This document shows positions 23,108 to 34,739 of a stretch of 64,000 nt of DNA, piece by piece. The translations under genes were made by a program, and so were the position numbers. Origin of the DNA: Malachius bipustulatus (taxonomy: Eukaryota; Arthropoda; Insecta; Coleoptera; Melyridae); NCBI GenBank assembly GCA_910589415.1, contig OU342639.1, forward strand, positions 19,290,268-19,354,267. The letters are read 5' to 3'. Within the stretch, counting starts at the first letter, position 1; the number at the start of each line of letters is the position of its first letter. Below the pieces are notes generated by a model. It did no database searches and was not told the DNA's origin. It was given only the letters and a program-made list of their open reading frames with translations.

Positions 23108-23868
23108 TATATAAGTATATAATTTTTTGTGAACCTACAACATGTAACGGTTCCTTCCACACTTCCAGAAACCGTTCAAGTCGTTACTTTTTCATTTAAT
23201 TAATTATTGTTGTAACGATTATTTTGATACTACCATAATATAATAATTTTGTAAAGACCTCTGTCCCGTGTCGGCTGAATTGCGCGACATCAGCGGCACT
23301 ATTTGGAAGTAACTATTATTCGACTCTGTTCGGTTCCCGTTTACTGCCGATCATGATTTACGAAGCTTTAAGAGAGGAGGACAGCGTGGGTGAGATGAGA
23401 CCTTCTTAAGAACTCAAAAAAACAAAATACCAGGTCTTTCCTTTTTATTCAATTAAGTAATCAGAATGTACAGCAGCTTACAAAAATAATTCATTTATCT
23501 ACGAGTGATCCATAAAATGCACTTTTTTAGACGTTTCTTAGTTCATAAAATGTATGATTATGAAGAGTGAAATAAAGTAGTTTGGGTGAAATAAAGTGCC
23601 GTAGCGGTTCATTATTTAACGCTAAATCTGACAGGATACTGCACGCTCGCCGACTGCAAGTTCTAGCTTCAATCAACGGTTCTAGTGAAGTAGTGAGCGG
23701 AGCCGGCTCGGTCGTTCGGTGAACGCTGAATTACATACTAAACGCCAACCACTCCTAATGCTTGTTGACATCATGCACCTAGACTAGAGAAACGTCGCAG
23801 TTTATTAGCAGAGCGCCAGATCTATGTACAATTAATATTTTGTGTTTTGCGTCTTTTAGTTACCTAAA
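23108..23868. other. Spacer inside the nested block
   Basis: No gene supported. Between about 23640 and 23770 the sequence becomes GC-richer ('gcacgctcgccgactgcaag', 'gcggagccggctcggtcg') and resembles subterminal DNA of a TIR transposon. A TIR pair could not be defined. Confidence 0.35.
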
Positions 23869-24175
23869 ATGGATACCATTGTAGATGATTCAATGAATGA
23901 AATATCTTCTACCCCAGAAGAAATTATTTTTCAATCAAATGTGTGGCTATATAATTTATATTTTTTATGTTTACATTTAACCATGAATGAAATATCTTCC
24001 GCACTAGAAGAAATTATTATTCAATGAAATATGACTGCACAAAATCTGTTAGGTAGGTACCTACCTAAAAAATCTAAAGAAGTGTATATTAAGCAATATG
24101 TCACCTTTATGAACTGACGTGATGAAAAAAGCTAAGTTAATAGCTTCAAAGAAACACTTACATAAAATATGAATG
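23869..24175 (+). pseudogene. Broken tyrosine-recombinase-like N-terminus
   Basis: A frame from ATG at 23869 reads MDTIVDDSMNEISSTPEEII. The next part repeats about 90 bp later (23981-24026: MNEISSALEEIIIQ), a tandem duplication. The second unit continues, after a stop, as NLLGRYLPKKSKEVYIKQY and VTFMN*RDEKS*VNSFKETL. This matches the N-terminal core-binding region of tyrosine-recombinase-like (XerC/Crypton-type) proteins abundant in arthropod genomes, pattern 'nLLP.KSk..Y...Y..F..W....n..sf.E'. Between NLL and LPKKS lies an in-frame 12-bp insertion forming a perfect 20-bp palindrome (24049-24068). Two stops and the absence of any catalytic domain make it a remnant. A palindromic hairpin follows at 24251, the same order as at 40269-40608. 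Confidence 0.6.
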
Positions 24176-24250
24176 CATTGGAATTTTTTTTTTAATTTTA
24201 TAATAATAACTTTTAGTTCTAATTTAAGTCACTCGTAGATAAAATTTTGT

Positions 24251-24369
24251 ATGCAACATATGCATAAAGTGTTTTTTTTTCACTTCTGGGATTGCCGCAT
24301 TCGCCTGCGGCTCATGCGGTCAAACTTCCCAGTCGTGAAAAAAAGTACCACTTTATGCACTTGTTGCAT
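24251..24369. repeat. Palindromic hairpin module, copy B
   Basis: A 119-bp imperfect palindrome. Outer arms are atgcaac..gcataaagtg against cactttatgcac..gttgcat. The middle has (t)8-cac against gtg-(a)7 and ctggg against cccag, and the inner pair is gccgcat against atgcggt. The loop holds tcgcctgcggctc. The loop core is shared with the hairpin at 3661-3772. It lies about 75 bp downstream of the recombinase-like remnant. It could be a recombination or attachment structure of that element, or a palindromic MITE; sequence alone does not decide. Confidence 0.7.
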
Positions 24370-24414
24370 AAATAACTATTATTTTCCATAATAAACAACG
24401 GTAAGATGGTTAAA

Positions 24415-24510
24415 TTACGAAATTTCATTTTTCAGTTTTCAGCATATTTCAGCAACGCTTCAAGTTTGCATGACACTGTGCAGCGTTTCTTCAATTTAAT
24501 CGACTAATGA
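24415..24510. repeat. Right arm of the older, divergent foldback element
   Basis: Inverted partner of 22027-22076 ('aaatttcatttttcagttttcagcatatttcagcaacgcttcaag'), related to the right arms of the younger family. 'cttcaatttaatcgact' at 24490 parallels their 'tctctaatttaaccgacc'. Confidence 0.55.
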
Positions 24511-26325
24511 GGTCCCAATGATGAACAAGTTAAAAGTTACCCACGTCCAAAAAAAAAACCGAAATGAATCCTAGTTCATTATCTTCAACATTAAATGTTT
24601 CCCTGATAACCCAAAAAATAAATCGAGTTAAATAAACTGATCAACAAAGTTACATTAAGTTACGTCACCAAATTTGCCTAAACTACCAATTGAAATTCTG
24701 TTTAGAGAGTTCGCTAGGTAGGAGAATCCTTTGTTCATCAGTAGGTAAGTATTTAAAACGAAATTCTACTTGACACAAAATTTCGATATGGTGGTCAATA
24801 AAACAGTGACAAAAATTTTGAAAGTTGGGGATGCTCCCATTTGAACAATTTTTTTTTTCTGGATTTCAGTTCAAAGAGCGTGAGGTGGACCGGAAATCTC
24901 AAATAGAGGATGATCTCAAAAAATCAACTTTTTGGTCTTGCAGTGACAACTTTTCTATCCATGATAGGATTTTCAAAATCTAGGCCTCATGTTAGAACCA
25001 AATAGATAAGACGACATGAAAAGGATGATCACTCAAGACAAAAATTCAGAAAACACGGTTTGTATTAAAATATCCCAAATCTACATAATACACCAGATTT
25101 CTGGGGCCATTTTTTATATTTGGATTAATTTGATATCGCCGTGTATTTTGAATGGTTGTCTCGAGCTGATCGTTTTTTTTCTTGTGTGTTTTCATTTGGA
25201 GCTTTAGCTCTGAGCTCTAATTTTGGAATATCCCATCATGGACAGAAAAGTTATCACTGCGAAACCAAAAAAAAAATTATTTTTTGAGTTCCCTTGTAAA
25301 TAAATGAAATAAGCGGAAAATTCAAAAATACTTTTGGGATATGAGGTCTATCTTCACGCTTTTCGTACTGAAATATAGAAAACAATGTTTTTTGGTCAAA
25401 TGGAAGTACATATGTATAACTTTCAAAAATTTTGCACTGTTTCATTCACCATCATATCGTAATTTTGTGTGAAGCACCAAATTTTTTGAACAGTGTGTAT
25501 TGATGCACGATAGATTCAATTAGCGAACGCTTTAAACATAAATTCAATTTCTCCAAGCAATTAAAATTTTATCAACACTAAGCTTGATTACAAAATTCAG
25601 TAAAAAATTGTTTTACCAAAGAGTGTGACGATAAATTCAGTTTTAATCCCAGCTTTTTCATTATAGTTAATATAAAAATGATGTTTAGAAGTGATTCAAA
25701 ATTCGGTCTACTAATTATTGAGCTACTGATATTTGATAAAAATTCAAAATTGTCGAATCGGTTTCGAATTGAACAAAAGTAGATGAAGTTTTTTCAACAG
25801 AATAGGAGAAACACTTTAGAAACTTTGTACGATTTGTCTAGATCTGACTCTTTGCATCACATTATTCTTCAACGAAATGGGTGTTTTAACTAACTCTAAT
25901 TGATTGAGTGAAAAAATCTACGATATCCAGTTTGAAGCAGTATATAGCTGAAGAACCTAAATTTATGTTAAAGATAAGTTTATTTTGGAAAAATTGTGGC
26001 TTTTCTAGTTTATTGAACAACAATTCGTCGGTAATGAATAAATGTACTCATTGTTAGAAGAAAATGCTCTGGTTTTGGTATAATTTTAGTTGATTTGCAC
26101 TAATCAAACTGATTAAAAAATAAAGCCAGTGGTTAATAAATTAACAAAAGAAATGCGCTAATCAAAATTCATCGCTCATAAAATCTACATGCTTTGAAAA
26201 ACCGTCTGGAATTATTCCTTTGATCGTGGAAATAAAGGGGTGTGATTAGCTCTTTAGAGATTTTAACAGATTTAGCGAGTGTTAATAATGAATGATTTGA
26301 TTCTCGTCTTTCCGAGGAGTCGACT
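24511..26325. other. AT-rich non-coding stretch
   Basis: No gene supported. Short open frames 25016-25207 (plus) and 25254-25445 (minus) are hydrophobic or AT-driven strings without features. Imperfect inverted similarity between about 24890-25000 and 25230-25330 ('tcccatcatggacagaaaagttatcactgc' against 'gcagtgacaacttttctatccatgatagga') shows that a palindromic repeat lies here. Its arms are about 24900-24985 and 25225-25330. Confidence 0.5.
24895..25460. repeat. Imperfect inverted repeat with ~240-bp centre
   Basis: The string 'cttgcagtgacaacttttctatccatgatagga' at 24939-24971 is nearly the reverse complement of 'cccatcatggacagaaaagttatcactgcgaaa' at 25231-25263. Outside these, 'tgacaaaaattttgaaagt' near 24808 parallels 'actttcaaaaattttgcac' near 25420, and 'cgatatggtggtcaataaaacagt' (24784) parallels 'actgtttcattcaccatcatatcg' (25437). 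So the palindrome extends over roughly 24784-25460, arms of 200 bp or more. Terminal 'acacaaaatttcgatatggtgg' and 'catatcgtaattttgtgtg' mark the outer ends. This looks like a second, unrelated foldback/MITE family. No coding. Confidence 0.7.
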
Positions 26326-26329
26326 TTCA

Positions 26330-26660
26330 CTACTAAAATACGTCGTGTAAGGGCGTAGAAAAAAAGAGTGAACTCCCGTCGCGATTAGAAGCTAAATCCT
26401 CGTTTTGAGTGCATTAGATAATCTGGCTCCGTCGAAGCCTTTGTGTCGCCATCCTGCCTAGTTTTCTCCGGATAAGAGATTCCAAATTACTAACAGATCT
26501 CTTTGGATAGATGCGATGAGGTGGAAACTCCAAACACGACAGTGAGTTACTAAGTTGGCCCCGCTGAGAGATCTATAAGGACACACATGAAGAGAGGGAG
26601 AAGCAAACAGATTTACGAGACGGGCCGGATAGGCTCCGCCAGATTTAGGAGTAATTAGAC
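26330..26660. promoter_or_regulatory. GC-richer non-coding island 4 (weak)
   Basis: A moderately GC-richer block with CpGs. The minus-strand open frame 26458-26715 (85 codons) crosses it without domain character. No promoter elements could be assigned. Confidence 0.2.
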
Positions 26661-27059
26661 ACATTATATCTATTGTCTCTGTTTGTCGAAAATTGGGAAT
26701 GTTTGGTAGGTACAAAATAAATGAAGTGTCTATTTCAATAAACGACTCTCAACTTTCTATGGTAAGTAGAAGGAGGAAGGGGACTCTTTGAGATTTTCAC
26801 TTCTAACCTAATCGAGTCTAGAATATTTGTAAAGCATAAAGATCGTAAATTACGAGATGTGAGCCGAAGAAAACCTATGTCAATCGAGAAATTTCAATCC
26901 AATTCAATTCAATGCGTTTCGTTAGGAAACATTCGTCATTCGTAGTGGTAAACACCAGATAGCTATCCCATCGGGGTGTTTTAAATTTAAATTGGTCGGC
27001 GATTCAGATTAATGGATTATTGTGACCGCACTCGGTTAAAATCGAGGAGAATTCAATTT

Positions 27060-27370
27060 AGCGACATGTGCAGCACCACCTGGACGGATGGATATGTGAA
27101 TGCATGGTGCAAGATGGCCACATATGTTGACAGAGCTAGTTGTGCAAGGTGATGGTGGTGATATATAGAACAGCAGGAAGTCTATCGAACATTTTCCTGG
27201 GATGCACTCGACAGGCGTTCGTTTCCTCGGGCAGGTTCCTGGTGCACGGCCTGGTTGGTCGACAGCTTGTTTACGAGTTCACAGGACGCCGTGCCGGAAG
27301 CGTCGATACTCCAGAACAACTACCCGGATCTCCACCGGCATAAATGTCAGATATATGCCTTCGCTTCGAT
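27060..27370. promoter_or_regulatory. GC-richer non-coding island 5 (candidate regulatory DNA)
   Basis: A CpG-containing, higher-GC block (for example 'gcacggcctggttggtcgac', 'ccgtgccggaagcgtcgat'). Two overlapping plus-strand open frames (27140-27343 and 27202-27396) and one minus-strand frame use it in three frames, the mark of composition rather than of a gene. Function unknown. Confidence 0.25.
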
Positions 27371-28720
27371 TTAGGGCAGATTATTATTTCTTGTAGATGT
27401 CTGGAATCGGTTGCTATGATATAGATAGCGAACGAAGTTTGTTCATGAGTTGCCAAAAATTCAACGCTGTTTTTCCGGGAATTCAATAAATTCTACCCTT
27501 TTTTAGGAAAAAGGATAAATCAATTATATTAAATTAATGTAGTCCGATTTTCAAGTAAGCACTGGAATAGTTTAGGTGCGCTTTTTGTTATTTTAGTAAC
27601 CAAAATGGTTTCATTATTATAGTATGTAGTTTGTATAGGAGTATCTATAGGTAGTCATTAATTCTAGTACTATTCTTCTGTCTGTAAGCTTGAAGAAGCA
27701 CATAGTAATAACTAAGTTTAATAAGAAATTTAGCTTCAACGCAAAACAAAAATTAAATAAAGTATGAGGCAGAGAAGAACAAAGAACTCTTTCCTTTGAC
27801 TTGCCAATTCAATTAAATTGTCGGAAATGTTTAATATTTCCCGAGAAACATTTTTTTTATTCAAAGATATATTTGAGAACTTCTCAAAGTCGTAATCTCG
27901 TTATGTCTTAACCATTTCAAAACCGCGTTTTAATTGCATTAGTATGCATTTATAATTTCATGCCATTCTTCAGCATAAATAGGGACAAAGTTGTTTGGGA
28001 TTACAGCCATGGGAATTAAATCTACTTGTACTATATAGGGCGAAATGAGTGAGTCCCTTATAAGAATCTAAATTGTAAGGAAGTATTTAATACTTTGGAA
28101 CTTTGGTAGGCTCGTGTGTAGAGCAGAAGGGAATTAAATAAGGACCCTTGTTTATGTAAACTAAGTTTATTCAGTGGTATTCCGTGCGGTATAGTATGCT
28201 TCACCTCATCCAGTCATTTTACGCATAAATTTAACAGAGTTTATTCACATGTCTCTTTCATGTTGTTGCGCCCTTGTTTTCGTGCCTTATACCCTTGTCG
28301 GCTGTTGTTGTATTGCGTCACTAAACACTAACAACTACTGGTAATTGCCGACAAGTTCTTCATTTGCCATTTCGTACCACCATTTGTGCCAAGCTAAGAG
28401 AATTTGGGGCTTGAGCGGTCTGTCGTCTTGTTATTAAACAGTGGCGTGTAGTCACTGCACCTAAATTTATTCACCTCTCAACCCGCTAGGAGATCTCACA
28501 TGTAAATACTACTTAATCAAACATCGGTGCTAGATATTCTATTACGCTACCCTTGATTATATATTTCACATATTCCTACCTAATTATAAATATGATATAT
28601 TTATAGCTTTCATCGTTGGAATCACTGCCGGAGGCGTACTTTTTAAAATAATAAAAATTTTTTGTCGGTTTGTTACAAGGTATGAAAGTATTCTTAATCT
28701 TAAAAAGTAACTTAAGGACT
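27371..28720. other. Non-coding stretch
   Basis: AT-rich, no gene. A 9-bp inverted repeat (cttgtcggc 28294-28302 with gccgacaag 28347-28355) lies in a less AT-rich part, about 28140-28500. Confidence 0.4.
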
Positions 28721-28795
28721 GGCATGGCCTAGTGGCTAACTCCGCTGGCTACGAAGCCACAGATCGCGGGTTCGAAACTCACCTCGGCCCGCTTT
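28721..28795 (+). mobile_element. tRNA-derived SINE head (tRNA-Arg-like) or tRNA pseudogene
   Basis: A Pol III internal promoter is recognisable: A box TGGCCTAGTGG at 28725-28735 and B box GGTTCGAAACT at 28769-28779, spaced 44 bp start to start. Between them 'tggctacgaagcca' imitates a tRNA-Arg(ACG) anticodon arm, but the loop is one base short of a normal seven. The 5' and 3' ends cannot form an acceptor stem, so it is not a functional tRNA gene. An insect tRNA-derived SINE, with an unrelated body downstream (to about 28870), is the best reading. Confidence 0.65.
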
Positions 28796-31700
28796 GCTTT
28801 TCAGATTCATTTTCGAATGTCTGTGAAAAGTAAAACACGCGATCGAATGTTTTTATATTTAAAGAGTGTGTGGCTGTAATAAGTTCGTCTCGAAGACAAA
28901 ATACCAGAGTGGAGCGACTATGTCTTACCTACACAGTTAAGAGTTTCAGACCGATGCCCCCTCTTAAAAAAAAGTTACTGGTTGTGGATGTCATAGTTGA
29001 GGCATATAAGAGTTTTTCTGCCGGAAATCAAAATCGGGTGTTATTTTGCCTTCGATATAAAAACATATTAAGTTTTTTATCTTACGTTGAAAACAGCTAC
29101 TCGTATAATAACGTATACACTTCTCATTAATAACCTGAGATAAGTAGTGGATGCTATATTGACACAAAATACAAAACAGATAAAGAGCAAGATTTGCTCT
29201 TGTAGGCTGTTAGGGACGTTAATCTATCCTGTATGGCATACTGACGCGTCAAGTCATACCCTACACCCCTACAGGATATTTTTCTCTTTAATTTTATACA
29301 AGGATCGACTAGAATTTTCATATGCAACTTATAGGATGTAATAAATTTTTTATCACTATTTTTCGATCGTATAGTTGAAATAAAATTGAAATTGGCATTT
29401 ACATGAATAATACAAAATGCTGACAGCGATCGTATAGCTCGCCAAGAAGACGTTTGATAGAGATTCTGATCATGAATTTCATATTCTATTTGCCTGGATC
29501 CTGGATTATAAGAATTTTTCGCTTCGCTTCAGCTTTGGTGGAGTTGAATTATCTATCTGATGATTTTAAAGTAGCAGTAGAGTAGCAAGAATGTGAAGTT
29601 TTTAAATTTCTCGAAGTATCTGTGAAACAAATCAAATTCAGAATTGCCAACTCCGGTGTCTAAATCTCCTAAAAAGATGAGTAAGTAGTAATGTATTTTA
29701 TTTCGATATAAAACTCCAGTCATGTGTTCTCAAAAAATGCTAGTAGTAACAAATAATCTCATTTTGGCAACGGTATATTGCATTCCTTGTTTAGAACTAC
29801 TTATTGAATGTACCTTAATAATTGAACTTGTATGGAGAGGTCATGTTTGGCGTAATTGAAGAAATTAATATTGTTGAGAAGTTTGATACTTGAGTTTGGC
29901 CGAATTTACTATTCTTGAAGTTGTCTCAGAGTTGGACGAGTCCAACTCAGTGCTCTGGCGCTTAGACACGGCTTCCTAACTTTAAACTAAGCATCCGTTT
30001 GTTTTAATAATGCACTCAAGTCTGCGTGAAGCTACTGCTGGTTTTTGCCAACTCGTAGCCCTATCCATTATCCATACTTATAGCATTGCATTCACTCCCT
30101 AAAATACTCTCTCACTTTAATGTTTCTTCCACGAGATAAATTTTATCGGGGCTGATTCTTTTACACATAAACATCGCTCTAAATTTACTGATAATTTGCA
30201 TTGTAAACTTAGAACGTCGCACTCTTTCTGCTAATTCGAATATTTACTCATCTACATGGATACATTTCTCACCATCAACTTAAATATATTAAATAGTATA
30301 ATATAATAAATATAATTTTATTTTTCATTAATTTTCATTCAAGTTTAAAAAATCTCACGTTGTGAATCTTATAAAATTTGGATTGACGAAATAATTAGTA
30401 GTTCTTTCTATTGAACCGAATAACGTGCATTTGATCAAAATAAATTCTACCGAAAACTAATGAAGTGGATAATAAAGCCCTCAATAATTGAACGCATCGC
30501 TGAAGCTCACAATGCACCTTTATTGTAAGCATAAGAGGAACCAGGAAGCCCAGAAAAACTGTCCGCATGCAGAAACAAGCAACGAGAATCAGAAATGCAT
30601 GCACCTCGGGTATTAGAAGTACTCCCAAGATACTACCATAAAATAAAAACAAATTCCAAGTAAACCTGACCAAAAACTCAAGTTTAAGTACCTACCTACT
30701 ATATTTTATCTCTTGAAATATCTATCTATGTCAGCTACTATTGCCGAAAGGTATAGTTCGTATGATCCAGGATCACCGTTATCTTTATATCTCAAAATAT
30801 GCCGCCCATGTCCACCAAAAAAAACGCAAAATTATATAATTGGACTCATAGAATCCTGGCCATACTGATTACTAGAACAATAAGGCTTCTAGCAATCATT
30901 TTAAACGTGTCGCAAGGTTTTGACCTTGTCTAAAAATGGACCCATAATAGGTATCATAAAGGTGTTTCCGAAGAGCTGAAGGAGTATGAATCAGGCAGTG
31001 AGAACGACGGATCTTTCGGATTAAAGTGAGAAAACGCAAAATTCCATTTAATTAAAGACATCCTAAAGAAATATTTTGGGTTTTAGTAGCATAAGGAGCC
31101 AATCCATCGGAAGAAAAAGAGCAGTTGAAGAAGATCTAGGTATGATGACCCACGCCGAAGAAGATAGTAAGAACTAGTTAAAAGAATCTACCAAGCCAAA
31201 ACTCCCTCATACATTTGTAAAATTTCAAAAAGTTTTTTTAATTAAAAAATTACACTTAAAATGTGGCATGAAATAAATTTTTTGAATTTGAGTCATATAA
31301 GAATGGTCGTCAAAATCATCTCAGGAACTAAGCATCGTACGGCCTCAGGTAATTTTTTTTATTGGAAAGTGGCCCTAAAAAATGAAAATATGACCATAAG
31401 GGGGCGCAACAACCATGACCAAAATAAATAATTGGAATTTTCTCATCATTTTCCAAAATTGCGGTAGATTCAAAATATCATGAGTGTAATGCTCGAATAC
31501 CATTAGTGGTGGGGGAACGTCAAAACTTTGTTTATTCAAATGTCGAATATCCCGGTTAACCTCAACGGAATTTAACAAGATTAGTCTCGTTAGAAAGAGT
31601 TTTCCTTCTTCTGTGGATTTCATTTCACGAATTTTTCAGTTTGTTATCACCGCAGCCGCTAGAGGACGTTCTCTGGCATGTAAGAAAATATCCCGCTTTT

Positions 31701-33715
31701 TCTAAAAAAAAAAAACTAAATCGAATGGTAACCTTGCAACATGCACGAAACTTTGGTTAAAATGTTGTCCTTAGGAAGGCTTTCAAAATGACGAATCGTA
31801 AATATTTTAATTTCAAATCTATTTTTTTCTTTTTTGAAAAGCTCAAAAAGTTAAAATTTAGTCTATTTAATTCTTCTTGAAAAGACACTACAAAGTGTGC
31901 GTCACATGACTTCCTTTCTCATTTGATATCTTTTAAGAAAGGGTAGGTGGGAGTAGAGAGCGGCAACTGGAGATTTTTCCAGTTCTAAAAAATTCACCCG
32001 TTTCTGCTGTTTTTTTTTTTAACTTCACGAGTTATTGAGGATAGGCAGTTTTCAAATTGACTCCTCGAATAACTATAAGCTCTCTAAATCCATATACATA
32101 AATTAATAATATGAGGTCTTAATTTTATTTTCGAACACTACTGTGGAAGTCCTTTATGTTCCTTTTAAGAAAATTCGTTTTCAAATCGTATTATTAGGAA
32201 GATTCTGAAAAATAAAATAAAAATGTATGGTAGAAACTAAACTAAAGCATTACGAGTTATTTCTTAGTGAGTATATCGAGCAAGCAGACAGGCGGATATG
32301 CTTAGGATAATCCTAACATTGGCCGCAGCTTGGTGTTCAAACCGCGGAATCAGAATTTATTTCGGTCTCGACTAATTCACACTTGGCAATCTGGGATTCG
32401 GGTTGGCAAAGCTGCGATCCTAATGCGTAAAGCCAATTTAAAAGAACTGTGGTGAAATCAATACGACCACAGCCACATTACGTAAATTTAACAGAATTTA
32501 TTGCAATTAATTATGACAAATATAACGATCTTGGGGATAAATGGGGACAAACGGTGCAAGGGCTACCGTTTGGAATGCTTTTTGATTATTTTGAGTGGTC
32601 TGTTTAGTGATTAATATTAGTACCTACTATAATCCTTAAACACACTGTATATTTTGATTAAAATTGCTAGGGTGTATCATCACATCTGAGCCAGTTCGAT
32701 GAACCTAAATTAGGGCGCCAGGACGTGGCAATATTTTAGTGATCGTTAGGTCCTGGCACAGATTTACAAGGATTTTAATTACAAAATAGTGACCGCCATA
32801 AAAATAACGATAATATGTCATTGCTGGGAGATCTATTAGTTTTCATCAGCTTGTCAGTTCTAAAGATACCCACGTGATCAAAATTGAAAAAAGTCTTCGT
32901 TATAACCAGATTGAAAAATGTTTGTAGAGATTATTTGTAATTTTTAGATTAGAAAACAGTTACGGGCACGTACTTTGTTTTCAAGAGCGCGTCTTGTTTG
33001 TTTTGATCTAAAGCGACTGCTCGATATATTTTTAACAAACCACATATTTTCTGTATTCCATACCCCCTCCAGTGCATTTCCATCGTTGTGCCCTGAAGGA
33101 TTGGGGATAAATCACGAGTTCATAATAAATATTTGTCCAATACCAGAAACCAAACATCAAATCCCAGCGGTGTGCAGGAATCTGGAGTTCACAACTGGCA
33201 ACTTGGAGTTATTAAACCTGACCACTCTGTTTGTATTGTTGATTCGAACCTGGTCCCGACCTTATATGGGTATATCGGCGAAGCCGAGATTGAATTCCAC
33301 GATAAATATACAGCCCATAAACAAAGCAACTGTATAGTATACCATTTCAACAAACTGCCTGCATTGAAAATAATAGTTTCCGTCTCTATTTACCTACCTG
33401 TATTTTGGATTCCATTGTCTAAAATAATACCAGGTAGGTATGCGCTCGCCAAAACCTGCAATACGACGGGATAATCGGGCTCTATGCATATATAGATTTC
33501 CCTTGTGGTTTATCGATTTATTCTTTCTATTCTCGATCTAAAGAGTTGAGCAGTCTAATCCCTATCCTGAAAAATGCATATAGAAAAGAACAGTTGTTAG
33601 ATTATCATTCCATTTGATTTGTGATTTTAAGTCTCATTTCATATTAAAAATGATTCTCAAAGCAACCGAACTCCTACTGGTCCCCAAAAATTTAAATAGA
33701 GATCCCTCAGATTGC
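28796..33715. other. Long AT-rich non-coding stretch
   Basis: No gene that I can support in nearly 5 kb. The minus-strand frame 30395-30673 (92 codons) is hydrophobic, with about three membrane-like stretches, but shows no family motif or splice partners. Frames 32975-33337 and 33133-33474 overlap in different phases on the plus strand. A block at 31320-31650 ('aaagtggccctaaaaaatg' to 'cttctgtggatttcatttc') has the texture of an old dispersed repeat. 29220-29340 has small 'atcctgta / tacaggat' motifs. Confidence 0.45.
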
Positions 33716-33719
33716 CGTC

Positions 33720-34060
33720 GCTAGTACAGGAAAGTTAAGACGTACGCGTTGACAGGACAAGATCTTGAAGGTTTATGTAAATGTAAATCCCGTAGTGGGT
33801 GAAGTGTCCTCGGTAGCGCAAGTTTGATTAAGAGCTTATAACAGGCATGTCCATGGGAGTTCGGGACTAATCCTTCACGTCCTCGTTGCGGCACTCGCCC
33901 GAATAAGCGGGAGGACGGGACGGGACATCGAGAGATGCCGGACACGCATTTACGCCAGTCGAGACGAGAATAGAAAGTGTATGGGAAGTAGAAAAGGTAT
34001 CCCTGCGTCTGAGCTGATTAGCTGCCAATTTTAAGCCCTCCAGTCGTTATATTGCCACTC
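33720..34060. promoter_or_regulatory. GC-richer non-coding island 6 (candidate regulatory DNA)
   Basis: CpG-containing higher-GC block ('cctcgttgcggcactcgccc', 'gggaggacgggacgggacat'). A minus-strand 74-codon frame (33721-33945) passes through it without recognisable features. No promoter geometry was found. Confidence 0.25.
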
Positions 34061-34739
34061 GAAGACATTCTAACTGACAATTCTTACTTTTCTACTACTA
34101 AATTGAGAGTCTGAAAAAGACCTAAAACAGGATTATATGCTGTTGGAGAAATTAATGAGAAAACATATATAGAAAACTAAACTAAACAGCTGAGATACTT
34201 GTTTTGAGTCTAATCTTGTCTAGCTTTATTATTAGGCCTCAAGTTTCAATACTAATTAATTTATTTGTGAATATTTTTATTGACTCATCTCGACGAAGAA
34301 ATTCCGATAGTACCGGGAGTAAGAGGTGTGAGTATGAACCAGTGTGAGCTCAAATTTTAGTTTAAGAAAAATGTGAATTTTTGCGTCCTATCTACTGCGT
34401 AATATTCTGTCGAGGGAGCAGTAATTTTATTTATTGTTCTTGAAAGACATAGATATCTACGCGCAACTGCACGATCAGCCTAATTATTATGAAATACTTA
34501 ATGCGAATTGTGCCTCCCTTTTAAATATACTCGTATATATATGACCACCCACTGAGTGATAATCTAAAAATGTACTATTTACTGCACAAGTTTGTATTTG
34601 TAATCGTACTGTATGTGGATGCATCTACACTGCGACCTAGAAGATCCTGTGTCTCCCCTTCTGGTTACTATTCAAATATAGGACCTCATCCAATTACAGT
34701 TCTCAGAGGAGATTTAGAATTTTTCAATGTTTCTAAATA

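Noticed and set aside
28721..28795. Functional tRNA-Arg gene
   Set aside because: No acceptor stem pairing and an abnormal anticodon loop; better read as a SINE head.
30395..30673. Hydrophobic 92-codon minus-strand frame, membrane-protein-like
   Set aside because: Hydrophobic strings arise easily from T-rich DNA; no receptor or transporter signature and no neighbouring exons.
32975..33474. Two overlapping plus-strand open frames of 120 and 113 codons
   Set aside because: They overlap in different phases, have no recognisable domains and no clear exon signals; best explained by chance.
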